From positions 1 to 23,638 of IMG/VR virus record IMGVR_UViG_3300021376_000359: a stretch of 23,638 nt of DNA. The stretch is one strand, 5' to 3'. Made by a program: the position numbers and the translations under genes. Positions 8,501 through 15,966 of this stretch are shown here, piece by piece (position 1 is the first letter of the stretch; every line of letters begins with the position of its first letter). This DNA comes from a virus. The notes below the pieces were generated by a model. It was not told the DNA's origin, did no database searches, and saw only the letters and a program-made list of their open reading frames with translations.

Positions 8501-10355
8501 ATCGGATAACTATATTTCTGATATGGTTCGTTGGGGTTGGGATAAAGCGGCAGCAGCTAACGCCAGGTTTTCACGAGATGGACTTGTGATAGATGCTTCC
8601 TTCCATATTCGTAGAGACTTGGAACCATTCCGTAAGCAACTAGAAGATTCCATGATAAAAGGTGGAATGCCCGCAAACTACGCTAAAGATGCGGCAACTC
8701 GACGTGTAGTGGAACTGTCTGAGAATCTTGCTGTTGAGCGTGTGTTATCGTTTGTCGATAACCCTGAAGTGCGTTCGTATCTAGCATGGAACACACGTAA
8801 CCTTGCTCGGTTCTATCGCGCCACAGAAGATGCTTATCGACGCTTGTACCGCGTTACTCGTTATAGCCCAGAAGGATTACGTAAAGTAGCCTTGACGTAT
8901 GAAGGAGTAACACATGCGGGATTCGTACAACGTGACGATCAGGGCGAACCATACTTTATCTATCCTGCAGTTGCTCCAGTATATAATGCGGTAAACAAAG
9001 CACTTAGTGTATTTGGATTGGGAGATAAGTTTGTATCTCCAATGCCGTTACAGTTTGGTGCATCTATTAAAATGCTTACGCCTTCGGCAGATCCAAACTC
9101 GTGGATTCCTACATTCAGCGGACCATTAGCAGCGGTTCCAATTAAAATTATTTATAAGTTAGCAGGAGCAGTCGAAGAGTCCGACATTCCTTTTGTTTCT
9201 AGAGCGGGTAAAGAAGTAGCATCAACGGAAAAGTATATCCTTGGTAAGTACTCTGAAAATACTGATCTTGTTAACGCTTTCTTGCCAGGACATATTAACA
9301 AAGCTTTAAACTTAATGGATAGGGACGAGAGAGATTCTCAATACGCATCAGCATTCCGTAAGGCGGTAACCTATCTAGAAGCAGCAGGAATGACACCTTC
9401 TATTGGTGCCACACCTGGTGAAGTACAGCAATATCAAGATAGATTAAAGGCCACCATCCACAGCGTTCTTGGCGTACGGTTTGCTTTAGGATTTTTTGTT
9501 CCTGCCAGCCCGGGTATCCAGCTTAAAAGTGATATGGCTGGTTGGGTTCGTGACAATCAACGTACTAACTTTAAACAAGTGTGGTTAGAACTTATCAATA
9601 GATATGCTGATAAGCCAGACCCGGTTGGGCGTGCTATGGCAGAATGGGTGCGTCTATTCCCAGACCAGGTACCGTTTACTGTCAGTGAGTCTGACCCACG
9701 AGTTATGGGTAGATTTAAGACTAGCGAAGAGGCATCCGCCTGGGTACAAAACAACCGTTCCCTTATTAAGAAATACCCAGAGGGATCTAGTTATTTAATT
9801 CCACAGACTGGTGAGTTTACCTTTGATGCCTATAAAACATTAAAGGCAGAAGGGTTCCGACAAAGCAAGCTTGTCGGTGATTTTATGCAGGAAGTATTTG
9901 TTTCTCGATCTCGTCAATACTATTTTGAACAACGAGATGTTTATGAAAGCTTGTTGGCTCGTGCCACAAGTGACGAGCAAAAGAAACAACTTAGAGAAAA
10001 ATGGGGTTTATGGTCCACGGAATACCGAAACGCTAGACCGTTGCTTCAATTAGATCTTGCTGAGTCAGCATCAAATACTGTAAAGCGTAAGCAATCCTAT
10101 GAGGACTTAAAACGTATGCTATCAGAAACTGACGTCAACACTCCAGCAGCAAATGTTTTACGCAAGATGGTAAAAATATATGATGAATACACATATAATA
10201 CCAACGTTGTTTACAACTCTCGCAGTGAAGCAGATATAAATATTAGAAAAAGTTTAAAAGAAGCAGTCTTTATAGAACTGAAAGAGATTGCCTCTACAGA
10301 TGCAAATGCAAGTTCGGCGTTCGACATTCTATTCGCTAATTTCTTGAGGGATTAA
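5565..10355 (+). CDS. Giant virion protein, 1596 aa (putative internal/ejection protein)
   Basis: This is by far the largest gene, about a fifth of the window, lying between portal and scaffold/capsid genes. It is mostly helical in character, with many Arg/Lys/Asp-rich amphipathic stretches and several hydrophobic stretches (around residues 642-678, 1184-1203 and 1301-1320) that could contact membranes. A conserved-looking segment rich in Trp/Tyr/Arg lies at about 1064-1098 (SYLAWNTRNLARFYRATEDA). I see no lysozyme, transglycosylase, peptidase or polymerase motif. Podoviruses commonly encode one very large protein that is stored in the head and ejected with the DNA, and position and size fit that role. 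A tape-measure protein is less likely because the gene precedes the capsid gene and lacks a clear repetitive coiled-coil rod. The gene is certain; the function is inferred. Confidence 0.7.
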   Translation: MAQNLDKANIYQAARRANLNPAQTQQINSLSEMYSTHSRLTGMPAAVAQQEYSQLSPEQQTSMAAFFGEGKKDPAKPERSLIENAAYIISRPIVEPIKAVFNAANWLSDQTTRLYRTGAISIAENKNLADAWKRSGARGEQVFNPDRIDKAIKLYGMDRVAVAQKIASGIPLDQIIAEATNENQKRIAADGAQNKDDLLTEAIAKVNAAKYSPGRQIANAFLPEDLEGEGPIYTWLSGTGDAAFRIGLDPTLLLGKAAKVYRGAQYALSKTAGSAENVTRAFDTNTVRGRNITRFWEEYTRLTDELVQARKANEPMRIGEITGQLRRLNPAFMNNNVTESLIKYADDNYNGVISLTTAKNFLTDAQNIAPLMYGQPGYWVKYMPRLSEFRKKRLDMYTSGSRVFDLNKDSADFMRNVAFDEADLNGLTPGEALTRSLVGDGTESAKEAGLRTGERLKDKDRAKAIFESRWSLGAISRRFDRLSAKLARVPIQRDLQNLESDKSIRAIGQLARPIYGRFGARIIEDTFRVADLGQRRLIAQGLAATVLRVRGADATPGGKKLIETIGNLGREGIYSNPVFDPVTGLYKIPSQNAAGVDSALYPYQLADGMKMPTLDEIDKNIGREGFLGKIWGLQYKKVSDDIIDGWTTATILGPRFPVRNAIEDFIVGFASSVSARGFIRGRREATKIRTASQELELGMINNLVRSGKSKEIASEFKAVDDGTYVLANGTIATTTTEKELAKRQILAKGLLDNKFDDATKGNFGSDYDRFLYEFAMYGNPENSLNEVAEGAYNFAFGQNAISQVSRQTRKGGRVVDYTFDGEAYRRQYKSTFIPQAIDSETAVAWGFQIKAKATDPLASLGIVLLKTYGNNQVAFINQLSKMIDDLPQFQKMKKQMERYQDLTYTSTDHAGAIYNDLRVLFGKRNGDINYDLLDKIVKPGKSGRLEIDVNGISKISDLPQALDDLPPALTLPKFVPVSQSDNYISDMVRWGWDKAAAANARFSRDGLVIDASFHIRRDLEPFRKQLEDSMIKGGMPANYAKDAATRRVVELSENLAVERVLSFVDNPEVRSYLAWNTRNLARFYRATEDAYRRLYRVTRYSPEGLRKVALTYEGVTHAGFVQRDDQGEPYFIYPAVAPVYNAVNKALSVFGLGDKFVSPMPLQFGASIKMLTPSADPNSWIPTFSGPLAAVPIKIIYKLAGAVEESDIPFVSRAGKEVASTEKYILGKYSENTDLVNAFLPGHINKALNLMDRDERDSQYASAFRKAVTYLEAAGMTPSIGATPGEVQQYQDRLKATIHSVLGVRFALGFFVPASPGIQLKSDMAGWVRDNQRTNFKQVWLELINRYADKPDPVGRAMAEWVRLFPDQVPFTVSESDPRVMGRFKTSEEASAWVQNNRSLIKKYPEGSSYLIPQTGEFTFDAYKTLKAEGFRQSKLVGDFMQEVFVSRSRQYYFEQRDVYESLLARATSDEQKKQLREKWGLWSTEYRNARPLLQLDLAESASNTVKRKQSYEDLKRMLSETDVNTPAANVLRKMVKIYDEYTYNTNVVYNSRSEADINIRKSLKEAVFIELKEIASTDANASSAFDILFANFLRD

Positions 10356-10356
10356 T

Positions 10357-11061
10357 ATGGCTGACTTTATAGAAATTGTTAATCAAACAGTATCTCCAGC
10401 ATTAATTACTTCTGCATCCAAGGTCACACTAAACTATGATCGACCTTTTGCAACCCAACAGATTGGTGTTACAAAGACAACAGAAGACGAACTAAGGGCA
10501 TCGTATAGATTGCTCAGCCCTGAACTAAAGAAATCAATTTCTGCAAAACTAAAAGCCTCAGGGTATAAGGTGTCAATTACTGACAAGTATGACCTTGCGG
10601 TAAGAGATGCCTGGGTAGATGCAAACAAGCGTTTTAGTGAAGAAGTCACCAATACCCTCAGGGCAGACCCCGATTTCTTTACTGACCAACCATTTACTAT
10701 AGATGACTACTTGTCGCTTACATCACAAGGGATTCCCGGAACTGGTGGGAAAACAAAGAGTTACACCACAGTATATAGTGAAGAAAAAGCGTCGGCACTT
10801 GTAGATACCATATTCAAAGATCTTACTGGAATGCCGGCCTCAGAAGAAGACAAGATTAAATACTCTGCTATATTGAGAGAGAAGCAAGAGGAAAATCCGT
10901 CAACTTACAATGCCAAGACAGGTTATGCTGTTGAAGGAATGGGTGCAGCCGAATCTCAAAAGATGCTCATAGATGAGATTGCTGGAACCGACGAGGCCAA
11001 ACGAATGAGAGCAATGAGCGGTTACCAGATTCTACTATCACAGTTGGGAGTTAAAGCATAA
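10357..11061 (+). CDS. Hypothetical virion-associated protein, 234 aa
   Basis: The start is ATG one base after the giant gene's stop, with GAGGG (10346-10350) six bases upstream. The protein is mixed alpha/beta and charged, without signal peptide or membrane segment, and I recognise no family. Features include a helical N-terminal half (ELRASYRLLSPELKKSISAK, about 47-66), a Gly/Ser/Thr-rich loop near residue 125 and a helical end. It overlaps the next gene by TAATG. Its place within the block between portal and capsid suggests an internal head or neck protein made together with the giant protein. Confidence 0.65.
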   Translation: MADFIEIVNQTVSPALITSASKVTLNYDRPFATQQIGVTKTTEDELRASYRLLSPELKKSISAKLKASGYKVSITDKYDLAVRDAWVDANKRFSEEVTNTLRADPDFFTDQPFTIDDYLSLTSQGIPGTGGKTKSYTTVYSEEKASALVDTIFKDLTGMPASEEDKIKYSAILREKQEENPSTYNAKTGYAVEGMGAAESQKMLIDEIAGTDEAKRMRAMSGYQILLSQLGVKA

Positions 11062-12806
11062 TGGCTGAACGCCCCAAAGGTACTTATATAGCTAACGTGT
11101 TCAATCCCGGCATAGACAAAAATATGCCATTTGGATTTGTAGATGTTGTGTATACTAATGATGGCGAAGCCATTGGTTTTATGAAGGGCGGAAACTTCTA
11201 CAATTTTGGAGAAGTTGCCGACGACGCCAAACCAAAGCGCCAAAGGGCTAGCACCGTAGGTGTTCCTACAATCAACGATCAAAGATCTGCTCAATCAGAA
11301 CGCGATACACTTAGTTCTAAATTAAAGAATATGGATAACAAAGGTGTATCTAAAGACAGTCCTGAGTATACTAAAACGTACAATGATTATCTTTCTGCAC
11401 AAAAAAGACTTGATAATATTAATTCAAAAATTGATGCTTACGTAAAGAAAAACAAAGAATATACTGATGACTGGAAAGCCACCAGAGAAAAACAAAAAGA
11501 AGGCGCGTATAAAGAAGTCCAAGATATTGTAACTCAAAAAGACGAAGTGGCAGCAGCAAAGAAAGCTGCTCAAACTGAAAAGAAAAGAAAGCAATTAGAG
11601 GCCGAGAAGGCTGATGCTGAGCGTCGTGGAGATACAGAAGGGGCGCGCAAGGCTCAAACAGATATTAACAATCTTCCTAAAACCACTACTCCAACAAAAC
11701 CCACAACTCCCACTCCGGGCGCACCCGTGTCTCCCAGAGCACAAGAGTCTGGGGTTAATAAACCAGCAGCAAAAACTACCGAGACCAAAACAACAACTAC
11801 TCCTAGCGCAACTCCCACACCAACTCCCACACCAACTCCCACCAAAAAGGGCGCTAAAGATAAGTTGCCCAAAAAGACGGAGTCTGACCGGGAACTAACA
11901 GCAGAACAGATTCTTAATAACTATCGATTTGTTGATGTTATTATTGAACAGGATCCTACACTCAAAAAAGCTTATTTAGATTTTGTCAAAAACAAAATTA
12001 CTAAAGAGCGCTTTACTAATGTTGTTGTAACATCTGACTACGTAGCAAAGAATAGCCAGACCATTCGTCAACGTATTTATAACAAAAGTATATATAACGA
12101 ACTGGGTCCGGAAGATCAAAAGTCTGGTAATAGCCAATACTCACAAGATGTTTTCAATATTAAGTCTACATTGAAAGATGAAGCACTTAATGCCGGTGCG
12201 GTTATTGACGATACTCAATTGGACATGATTGCTGATAGACTTTATATGGCCGGTCAAGATGACAATAAAGGGTCGCGCTTAGCAGCCATACGACCTTTCA
12301 TTAAAGTTGGAGTATCTCCAGTTACAGGACAAGCAACTATTGGCGGAACTGGTGGCGCTAACTATCGAGAGCTTTTGCAGACTGCTTACCAAAATGGTAT
12401 ATCCGTATCTGAACTACCAAAGGTTCTTGGATACCAAGGGATGGACCAAGTTCTCCAGGCTATTAGTGCTGGCGAACCAGTTACTACGTTCCAACAAGGA
12501 ATGCGCAACCATGTTTCTGCCGGTCAATCTGACTTTGTTAAAAATCAATTGGCTCAAGGGGTGGATCTTAGAACTGTGGCACAGCCTTATATTACCGCAG
12601 CGGCTGAAGTATTAGAGTTACAACCGGATGCTATTAAAGTCAACGATTCTACTATTCAAGCTGGGTTACAAAATGGTGGTATGAACATTTTTGATTACAA
12701 AAAGTTATTGAAGAAAGACAATCGTTGGCAGTATACAAAAAATGCTGAGCAGGATGTATCTAGTGCAACTATGAGAATCTTGCGCGACTTTGGATTTGAG
12801 GCATAA
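11061..12806 (+). CDS. Putative virion protein with coiled coil and Pro-Thr linker, 581 aa
   Basis: Three parts can be read. An N-terminal domain (about 1-70) contains aromatic beta-like segments. A long charged coiled-coil region (about 75-205) is rich in Glu/Lys/Gln (for example AAKKAAQTEKKRKQLEAEKA). A Pro/Thr linker (about 208-268, with a TPTPTPTPT core) leads to a C-terminal globular domain (about 275-581) with mixed helices and Gly-rich turns. No enzyme motif is seen. Flexible Pro-Thr linkers joining two folded parts are common in extended structural or cell-surface proteins. Together with the next gene, which also has such a linker, it may form part of the internal core or ejection machinery; this is inferred from context. 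Confidence 0.68.
   Translation: MAERPKGTYIANVFNPGIDKNMPFGFVDVVYTNDGEAIGFMKGGNFYNFGEVADDAKPKRQRASTVGVPTINDQRSAQSERDTLSSKLKNMDNKGVSKDSPEYTKTYNDYLSAQKRLDNINSKIDAYVKKNKEYTDDWKATREKQKEGAYKEVQDIVTQKDEVAAAKKAAQTEKKRKQLEAEKADAERRGDTEGARKAQTDINNLPKTTTPTKPTTPTPGAPVSPRAQESGVNKPAAKTTETKTTTTPSATPTPTPTPTPTKKGAKDKLPKKTESDRELTAEQILNNYRFVDVIIEQDPTLKKAYLDFVKNKITKERFTNVVVTSDYVAKNSQTIRQRIYNKSIYNELGPEDQKSGNSQYSQDVFNIKSTLKDEALNAGAVIDDTQLDMIADRLYMAGQDDNKGSRLAAIRPFIKVGVSPVTGQATIGGTGGANYRELLQTAYQNGISVSELPKVLGYQGMDQVLQAISAGEPVTTFQQGMRNHVSAGQSDFVKNQLAQGVDLRTVAQPYITAAAEVLELQPDAIKVNDSTIQAGLQNGGMNIFDYKKLLKKDNRWQYTKNAEQDVSSATMRILRDFGFEA
11811..11842 (+). repeat. 12-bp tandem repeat encoding Thr-Pro
   Basis: The unit ACTCCCACACCA occurs twice perfectly (11811-11822, 11823-11834) and is followed by an 8-base partial third copy. 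It encodes the Thr-Pro core of the linker in the 581-aa protein. The unit differs in codons from the Pro-Thr repeat in the following gene, so the two did not arise by recent copying from one another. Confidence 0.85.
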
Positions 12807-12808
12807 AG

Positions 12809-14125
12809 ATGACCATAGATCCCAATCAACTATTGTTTGGACAAAAGCCTAAAAAGAAAAAACTTTCAAAGCCGGCGCCACAACAAGTATCTAGTCCGTA
12901 TTACAGAACGCAAACTGGATCTGCAGGACTTTCTGGTTTGGATGCCGCAATAGCATTTGGAAACATGAGTCCAATTGAAAGAGCTAAGGCTCAGTTAGAA
13001 GCTCTTGAGGTTAGCGGTACAAAGAATTTGGCAGATGCCGCAGAAACAACAACAAGAGCTGCAAAAGGTATTGATAAAATTCAAGAACGCCAAATGGGAA
13101 TGGAAGGTAAAGCACTTCCAATTACGGCAGGATTTGACGTAAATCTGCCATCAAATTTTTTTTCAAACGTACTACCAACCCCAACACCAACGCCGACACC
13201 AACCCCAACACCAACGCCGACACCAACTGGAGGGGCAGCACCTGGTGCAGCTAATACTGATTCTGTCGCTGCAGGTGCAGGAAATAAGGTATCTGCATTT
13301 GATAAATTAAAACAACGTCTTAATGCCAGAAACCTTGGATCATTATATGATGCGGTTGTTGGATTGGTTCAAGCAGATTTACCAGAGGATGAGTTTACTC
13401 TTCAATTACGAGCTACTCCTGCATACCGACAAAGATTCCAAGCCAATCAAACAAGAATTGATAATGGATTAACTCCTGTTGGTGAGGCTGCATACCTTGA
13501 CATGGAAGATAGATTTCAAGAGGTTATGCGGAGACGTGGGTTGCCAGAGTCTTACTGGGCGCGTACTGGATTTGGAGAACAGAAAAATTTTGATGCGTTA
13601 ATTGCTAACGATGTATCTGCTGATGAACTTGATTCTCGAATTAATGCAGCACAGATGGTAATAAATGCTAACCCCCAAGTAATGAAATCCCTGAAAAGTT
13701 ACTATCCCGAAATCAAGGATGGGGACGTTCTTGGATATGTATTGAATCCTAAAGCTGGTTTAGTTGACATTGAGCGAAAGGTTCGTGGAGCACAAATTGG
13801 TGGTGCTGCATTAACAGCAGGTCTTGATGAACCAAGCGCTGCGCGCCTTAACGAACTTATTTCAGCCGGAACTTCGGAAACAGAAGCACGGCAAGGATTT
13901 GAAAACATTGCTAACATTTTACCAGAAACCAAAAAACTATCTCGAATATATGATAGTGGAGGATACACACAAGCAGAAGCAGAGGCTGAAGCCTTTGGTC
14001 TTGCGGGTGGTATAGAGTCTCAAAGAAGACGACGTAAACTGGCGTCTAGAGAAAGAGCATCCTTTGAGGGTCAAGCAGGCATAAGTAGAACGGCCCTCGA
14101 AAAAGGAAGCTCGGGAGCGTTTTAA
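12809..14125 (+). CDS. Putative virion protein with Pro-Thr repeat linker, 438 aa
   Basis: The N-terminal part (about 1-120) is helical and charged. A pure Pro-Thr linker follows (residues 123 to about 140), then a Gly/Ala-rich stretch and a helical C-terminal domain (about 160-438). That domain has Ala/Glu-rich helices near the end (YTQAEAEAEAFGLAGGIE) and an Arg-rich segment (RRRRK). The C-terminus ...TALEKGSSGAF looks like a natural flexible end. The start is ATG 12809, with GAGG (12798-12801) upstream. I do not recognise the family. It lies directly before the scaffold/capsid pair. An alternative reading frame beginning near its end is open (see 14133-14240). Confidence 0.68.
   Translation: MTIDPNQLLFGQKPKKKKLSKPAPQQVSSPYYRTQTGSAGLSGLDAAIAFGNMSPIERAKAQLEALEVSGTKNLADAAETTTRAAKGIDKIQERQMGMEGKALPITAGFDVNLPSNFFSNVLPTPTPTPTPTPTPTPTPTGGAAPGAANTDSVAAGAGNKVSAFDKLKQRLNARNLGSLYDAVVGLVQADLPEDEFTLQLRATPAYRQRFQANQTRIDNGLTPVGEAAYLDMEDRFQEVMRRRGLPESYWARTGFGEQKNFDALIANDVSADELDSRINAAQMVINANPQVMKSLKSYYPEIKDGDVLGYVLNPKAGLVDIERKVRGAQIGGAALTAGLDEPSAARLNELISAGTSETEARQGFENIANILPETKKLSRIYDSGGYTQAEAEAEAFGLAGGIESQRRRRKLASRERASFEGQAGISRTALEKGSSGAF
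13175..13228 (+). repeat. 24-bp perfect tandem repeat encoding (Pro-Thr)4
   Basis: Two identical 24-base units (13175-13198 and 13199-13222) are followed by six bases of a third copy. Each encodes four Pro-Thr pairs. Because the unit is a multiple of three, gain or loss of copies would change only the linker length, keeping the reading frame. Confidence 0.9.
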
Positions 14126-14129
14126 GTTT

Positions 14130-14154
14130 CTTGTGGACCGACCGGCCCCACAAG
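14130..14154 (+). other. 7-bp perfect hairpin after the 438-aa gene
   Basis: CTTGTGG (14130-14136) and CCACAAG (14148-14154) pair perfectly around an 11-base GC-rich loop, five bases after the TAA at 14123-14125. No T-run follows. It may act as a weak terminator, an RNA-processing site, or a downstream stimulator for recoding in the A-run at 14100-14104; all of these are inference. Confidence 0.5.
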
Positions 14155-14240
14155 CGCAAGAGTCCGGTAGATAGAGCCGTACCACTACCCCAGGTGAATA
14201 CGTGGCTATCGCAAACAACTATAGAATGGGAGAGGACTAA
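14133..14240 (+). pseudogene. Candidate small ORF interrupted by an amber codon
   Basis: In the +1 frame relative to the 438-aa gene, codons from 14085 to 14240 are open apart from TAG at 14172-14174. They read protein-like on both sides: VDRPAPQAQESGR, then the stop, then SRTTTPGEYVAIANNYRMGE and a final Asp before TAA. The TAA lies two bases before the next gene's ATG. A Tyr codon (TAC/TAT) mutated to TAG would restore about 35 residues starting from GTG 14133. A shorter alternative starts at GTG 14202 (12 aa), with AGGTGA (14192-14197) just upstream. It could be a decayed gene, a C-terminal extension reached by frameshift, a leader peptide, or a sequencing error. The evidence is suggestive only. 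Confidence 0.35.
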
Positions 14241-14242
14241 TT

Positions 14243-14713
14243 ATGTCCAATCAATGGGATGACGATGACGATGATGACTACACAACCCCAGAGGTGAATA
14301 GTGATCTAGTCAAACAACTCCGTAAGGCTAACAAGCAAAAGGAAAAAGAACTTGCTGAACTGAAATCTCAGTTTGAAGGACTTTCCAAGGCACAACGTGA
14401 GAGAGCAATTAAAGACGCTCTTGCTGCCAAAGGAGTAAATGCAAAGATTGCGGCTTTTATCCCAGGAGATATTGAGCCATCTGAAGATGCAATCTCCAAA
14501 TGGCTGACAGAATATTCCGATGTATTCGGTTTTGAGTCAGCTCCGCAAACAACCCCGAATGTCGACCCAAAGGTCGCTCAAGAATACAGCAAAATGACGC
14601 AGGCCACAAGCCAAGGGATTACGCCAGACAGGCACGAAGATATCCACCGTCGTCTTATGAATGCTAACTCTAGGGAAGAGTTGGATCAAATTATTCGGGA
14701 ATCTGGACTATAA
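14243..14713 (+). CDS. Putative capsid scaffolding protein, 156 aa
   Basis: Scaffolding proteins guide capsid subunits into a procapsid and then leave or are lost; they are usually small, acidic, helical and encoded directly before the capsid gene. This one fits. It has seven consecutive Asp residues (6-12), a coiled-coil helix at about 22-62 (KANKQKEKELAELKSQFEGL), a Pro/Thr spacer and a short charged helix at the end (REELDQIIRESGL), where scaffolds often bind the shell. The start ATG has GAGAGGA six to seven bases upstream. No sequence family is recognised, so the call rests on composition, size and position. Confidence 0.7.
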   Translation: MSNQWDDDDDDDYTTPEVNSDLVKQLRKANKQKEKELAELKSQFEGLSKAQRERAIKDALAAKGVNAKIAAFIPGDIEPSEDAISKWLTEYSDVFGFESAPQTTPNVDPKVAQEYSKMTQATSQGITPDRHEDIHRRLMNANSREELDQIIRESGL

Positions 14714-14737
14714 CCCAACTAAGAAAGGCACAAGCTA

Positions 14738-15910
14738 ATGGCAATACCTGGTGGTTCATTAACCTCTTCCAGTACCATCAGTGCGCTCGTAACCACAGCA
14801 TACGATCAGTATGTAAGAATGGCGCTTCGCTCCATTCCTGTTATGCGTGCGCTCGCTGATGTAAAGCCCGTACAACAAGCAATGCCTGGTTCTTCGGTAG
14901 TCTTCTCAATCTACTCAGATTTGGCACAGGCCACTTCAACATTGAGCGAGTCTACGGATGTGAACAGCATCGCTCTCGGTAACCCATCACAGGTTACTGT
15001 AACTCTCAGTGAGTATGGCTCTGCAGTCACTACGACTAAGAAGCTTAACCTCACTTCGTTTAATGATGTTGATGCAGCACTCGCTGACATCATCGCATAC
15101 AACGCAGCAGACAGCATCGACAATGTTGTCGGACAGGTCCTCTCTGCGGGAACCAACGTCATCTACGCAACCGGTGGAGCTACCGACCCATCGTCCTCAG
15201 CAACTGTTGAGCCAACCGATGTTATCACCGTAGCTGATATCCGCAACGCTGTTGTATCACTTCGTACCAACAAGGCATTGCCTCGTATGGGCGAACTCTA
15301 CGCTGCATACCTCCACCCACGTCAATCAGCGGATCTCCGCTCTGAGACTGGTACTGGTGGATTCCAAGACCTCACCAAGTTCGTCGAGCGCACCCCGTTC
15401 GTCACTGGTGCAGTTGGAGCAATTGAAGGCGCATACATCGTTGAGACCGCACGTGTTCTTAACGGTATGCCTCTGGCATCCGGAATCACTACAACTGTTT
15501 CCGTAACCAACAAGGCTCTTACCTCAAACGTTGCAACCCTCACCACATCCGTAGCACACGGTCTTGGTGTCGGACAGGTCATTACCGTATCCGGTGTTGA
15601 CGCTACCTTCAACGGTACCTTTACCCTTACTGCGGTTACTTCCGATACGCTTTCTTATGCAAAGACTGCGTCTAACGTTGCGTCTGCTGCAGCAACCGGT
15701 ACTGTTACCTTCACCAACAACTACCGCGCAATTATTGCCGGTCGTGAAGCACTTGCTGAGGCTCTTGCTCAGGACATCTCTACCGTTATCGGTCCAGAAA
15801 TCGACGCACTTCGTCGTTTCCGCACCATCGGTTGGTATATGTTCGGTGGCTGGAACCGTCTCCGCGAATCAGCACTCTATCGTATTGAGTCTGCCGCTTC
15901 AAACGGTTAA
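14738..15910 (+). CDS. Major capsid protein (N4-gp56-like) with inserted Ig-like/beta domain
   Basis: This is the shell protein of the head, 390 aa. The pattern of an N-terminal YDQYVRMALRSIPVMRALAD, a Thr/Ser-rich arm, an EYGSAVTTTKKL segment, DAALADIIAYNAADSIDNVV, and the closing FGGWNRLRESALYRIESA resembles the N4-gp56 family of HK97-fold capsid proteins, from memory. Residues about 251-326 look foreign to that fold: a beta-rich, Val/Thr/Gly segment (VTNKALTSNVATLTTSVAHG through YAKTASNVASAAATGTVTF) of the type often seen in tail fibres and as capsid surface decorations. The flanks (ARVLNGMPLASG and NNYRAIIAGREALAEAL) rejoin a normal capsid C-terminal part. Codons are noticeably richer in C-ending forms than in neighbouring genes, fitting high expression. 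The ribosome site is AAAGG at 14724-14728. A hairpin follows the stop. Confidence 0.9.
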   Translation: MAIPGGSLTSSSTISALVTTAYDQYVRMALRSIPVMRALADVKPVQQAMPGSSVVFSIYSDLAQATSTLSESTDVNSIALGNPSQVTVTLSEYGSAVTTTKKLNLTSFNDVDAALADIIAYNAADSIDNVVGQVLSAGTNVIYATGGATDPSSSATVEPTDVITVADIRNAVVSLRTNKALPRMGELYAAYLHPRQSADLRSETGTGGFQDLTKFVERTPFVTGAVGAIEGAYIVETARVLNGMPLASGITTTVSVTNKALTSNVATLTTSVAHGLGVGQVITVSGVDATFNGTFTLTAVTSDTLSYAKTASNVASAAATGTVTFTNNYRAIIAGREALAEALAQDISTVIGPEIDALRRFRTIGWYMFGGWNRLRESALYRIESAASNG

Positions 15911-15924
15911 TTACCGAATTGGAA

Positions 15925-15947
15925 GGGTGGGGTGTCATGCCCCACCC
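15925..15947 (+). terminator. GC-rich hairpin after the capsid gene (possible terminator or attenuator)
   Basis: GGGTGGGG (15925-15932) and CCCCACCC (15940-15947) form a perfect 8-bp stem with a 7-base loop, 14 bases after the capsid stop. The tail is AACCACAAG, not T-rich, so intrinsic termination would be weak. It may protect the 3' end of capsid mRNA or partly reduce transcription into the following small genes. It also lies in the upstream extension of the next frame, which argues for the later ATG start there. Confidence 0.6.
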
Positions 15948-15966
15948 AACCACAAGAAAGGAAGAA

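Noticed and set aside
5565-10355. Virion RNA polymerase of the N4 type, suggested by the N4-like capsid protein
   Set aside because: The protein is less than half the usual size and no polymerase motifs (catalytic aspartates in their usual settings, the Lys/Tyr-Gly helix) could be found.
5565-10355. Tape-measure protein
   Set aside because: It precedes the capsid gene, no tail-tube or chaperone genes are adjacent, and it lacks the repetitive helical rod usual for tape measures. It is not fully excluded.
14172-14174. TAG recoded as a sense codon throughout this phage
   Set aside because: TAG ends the portal, the 47-aa, adaptor, A and C genes at canonical junctions with the next start or ribosome site, so it acts as a normal stop here. 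Recoding cannot explain the broken frame by itself.
15919-15966. TTG start at 15919 for the 107-aa gene
   Set aside because: It would translate the post-capsid hairpin; ATG 15967 has AAGGAA just upstream.
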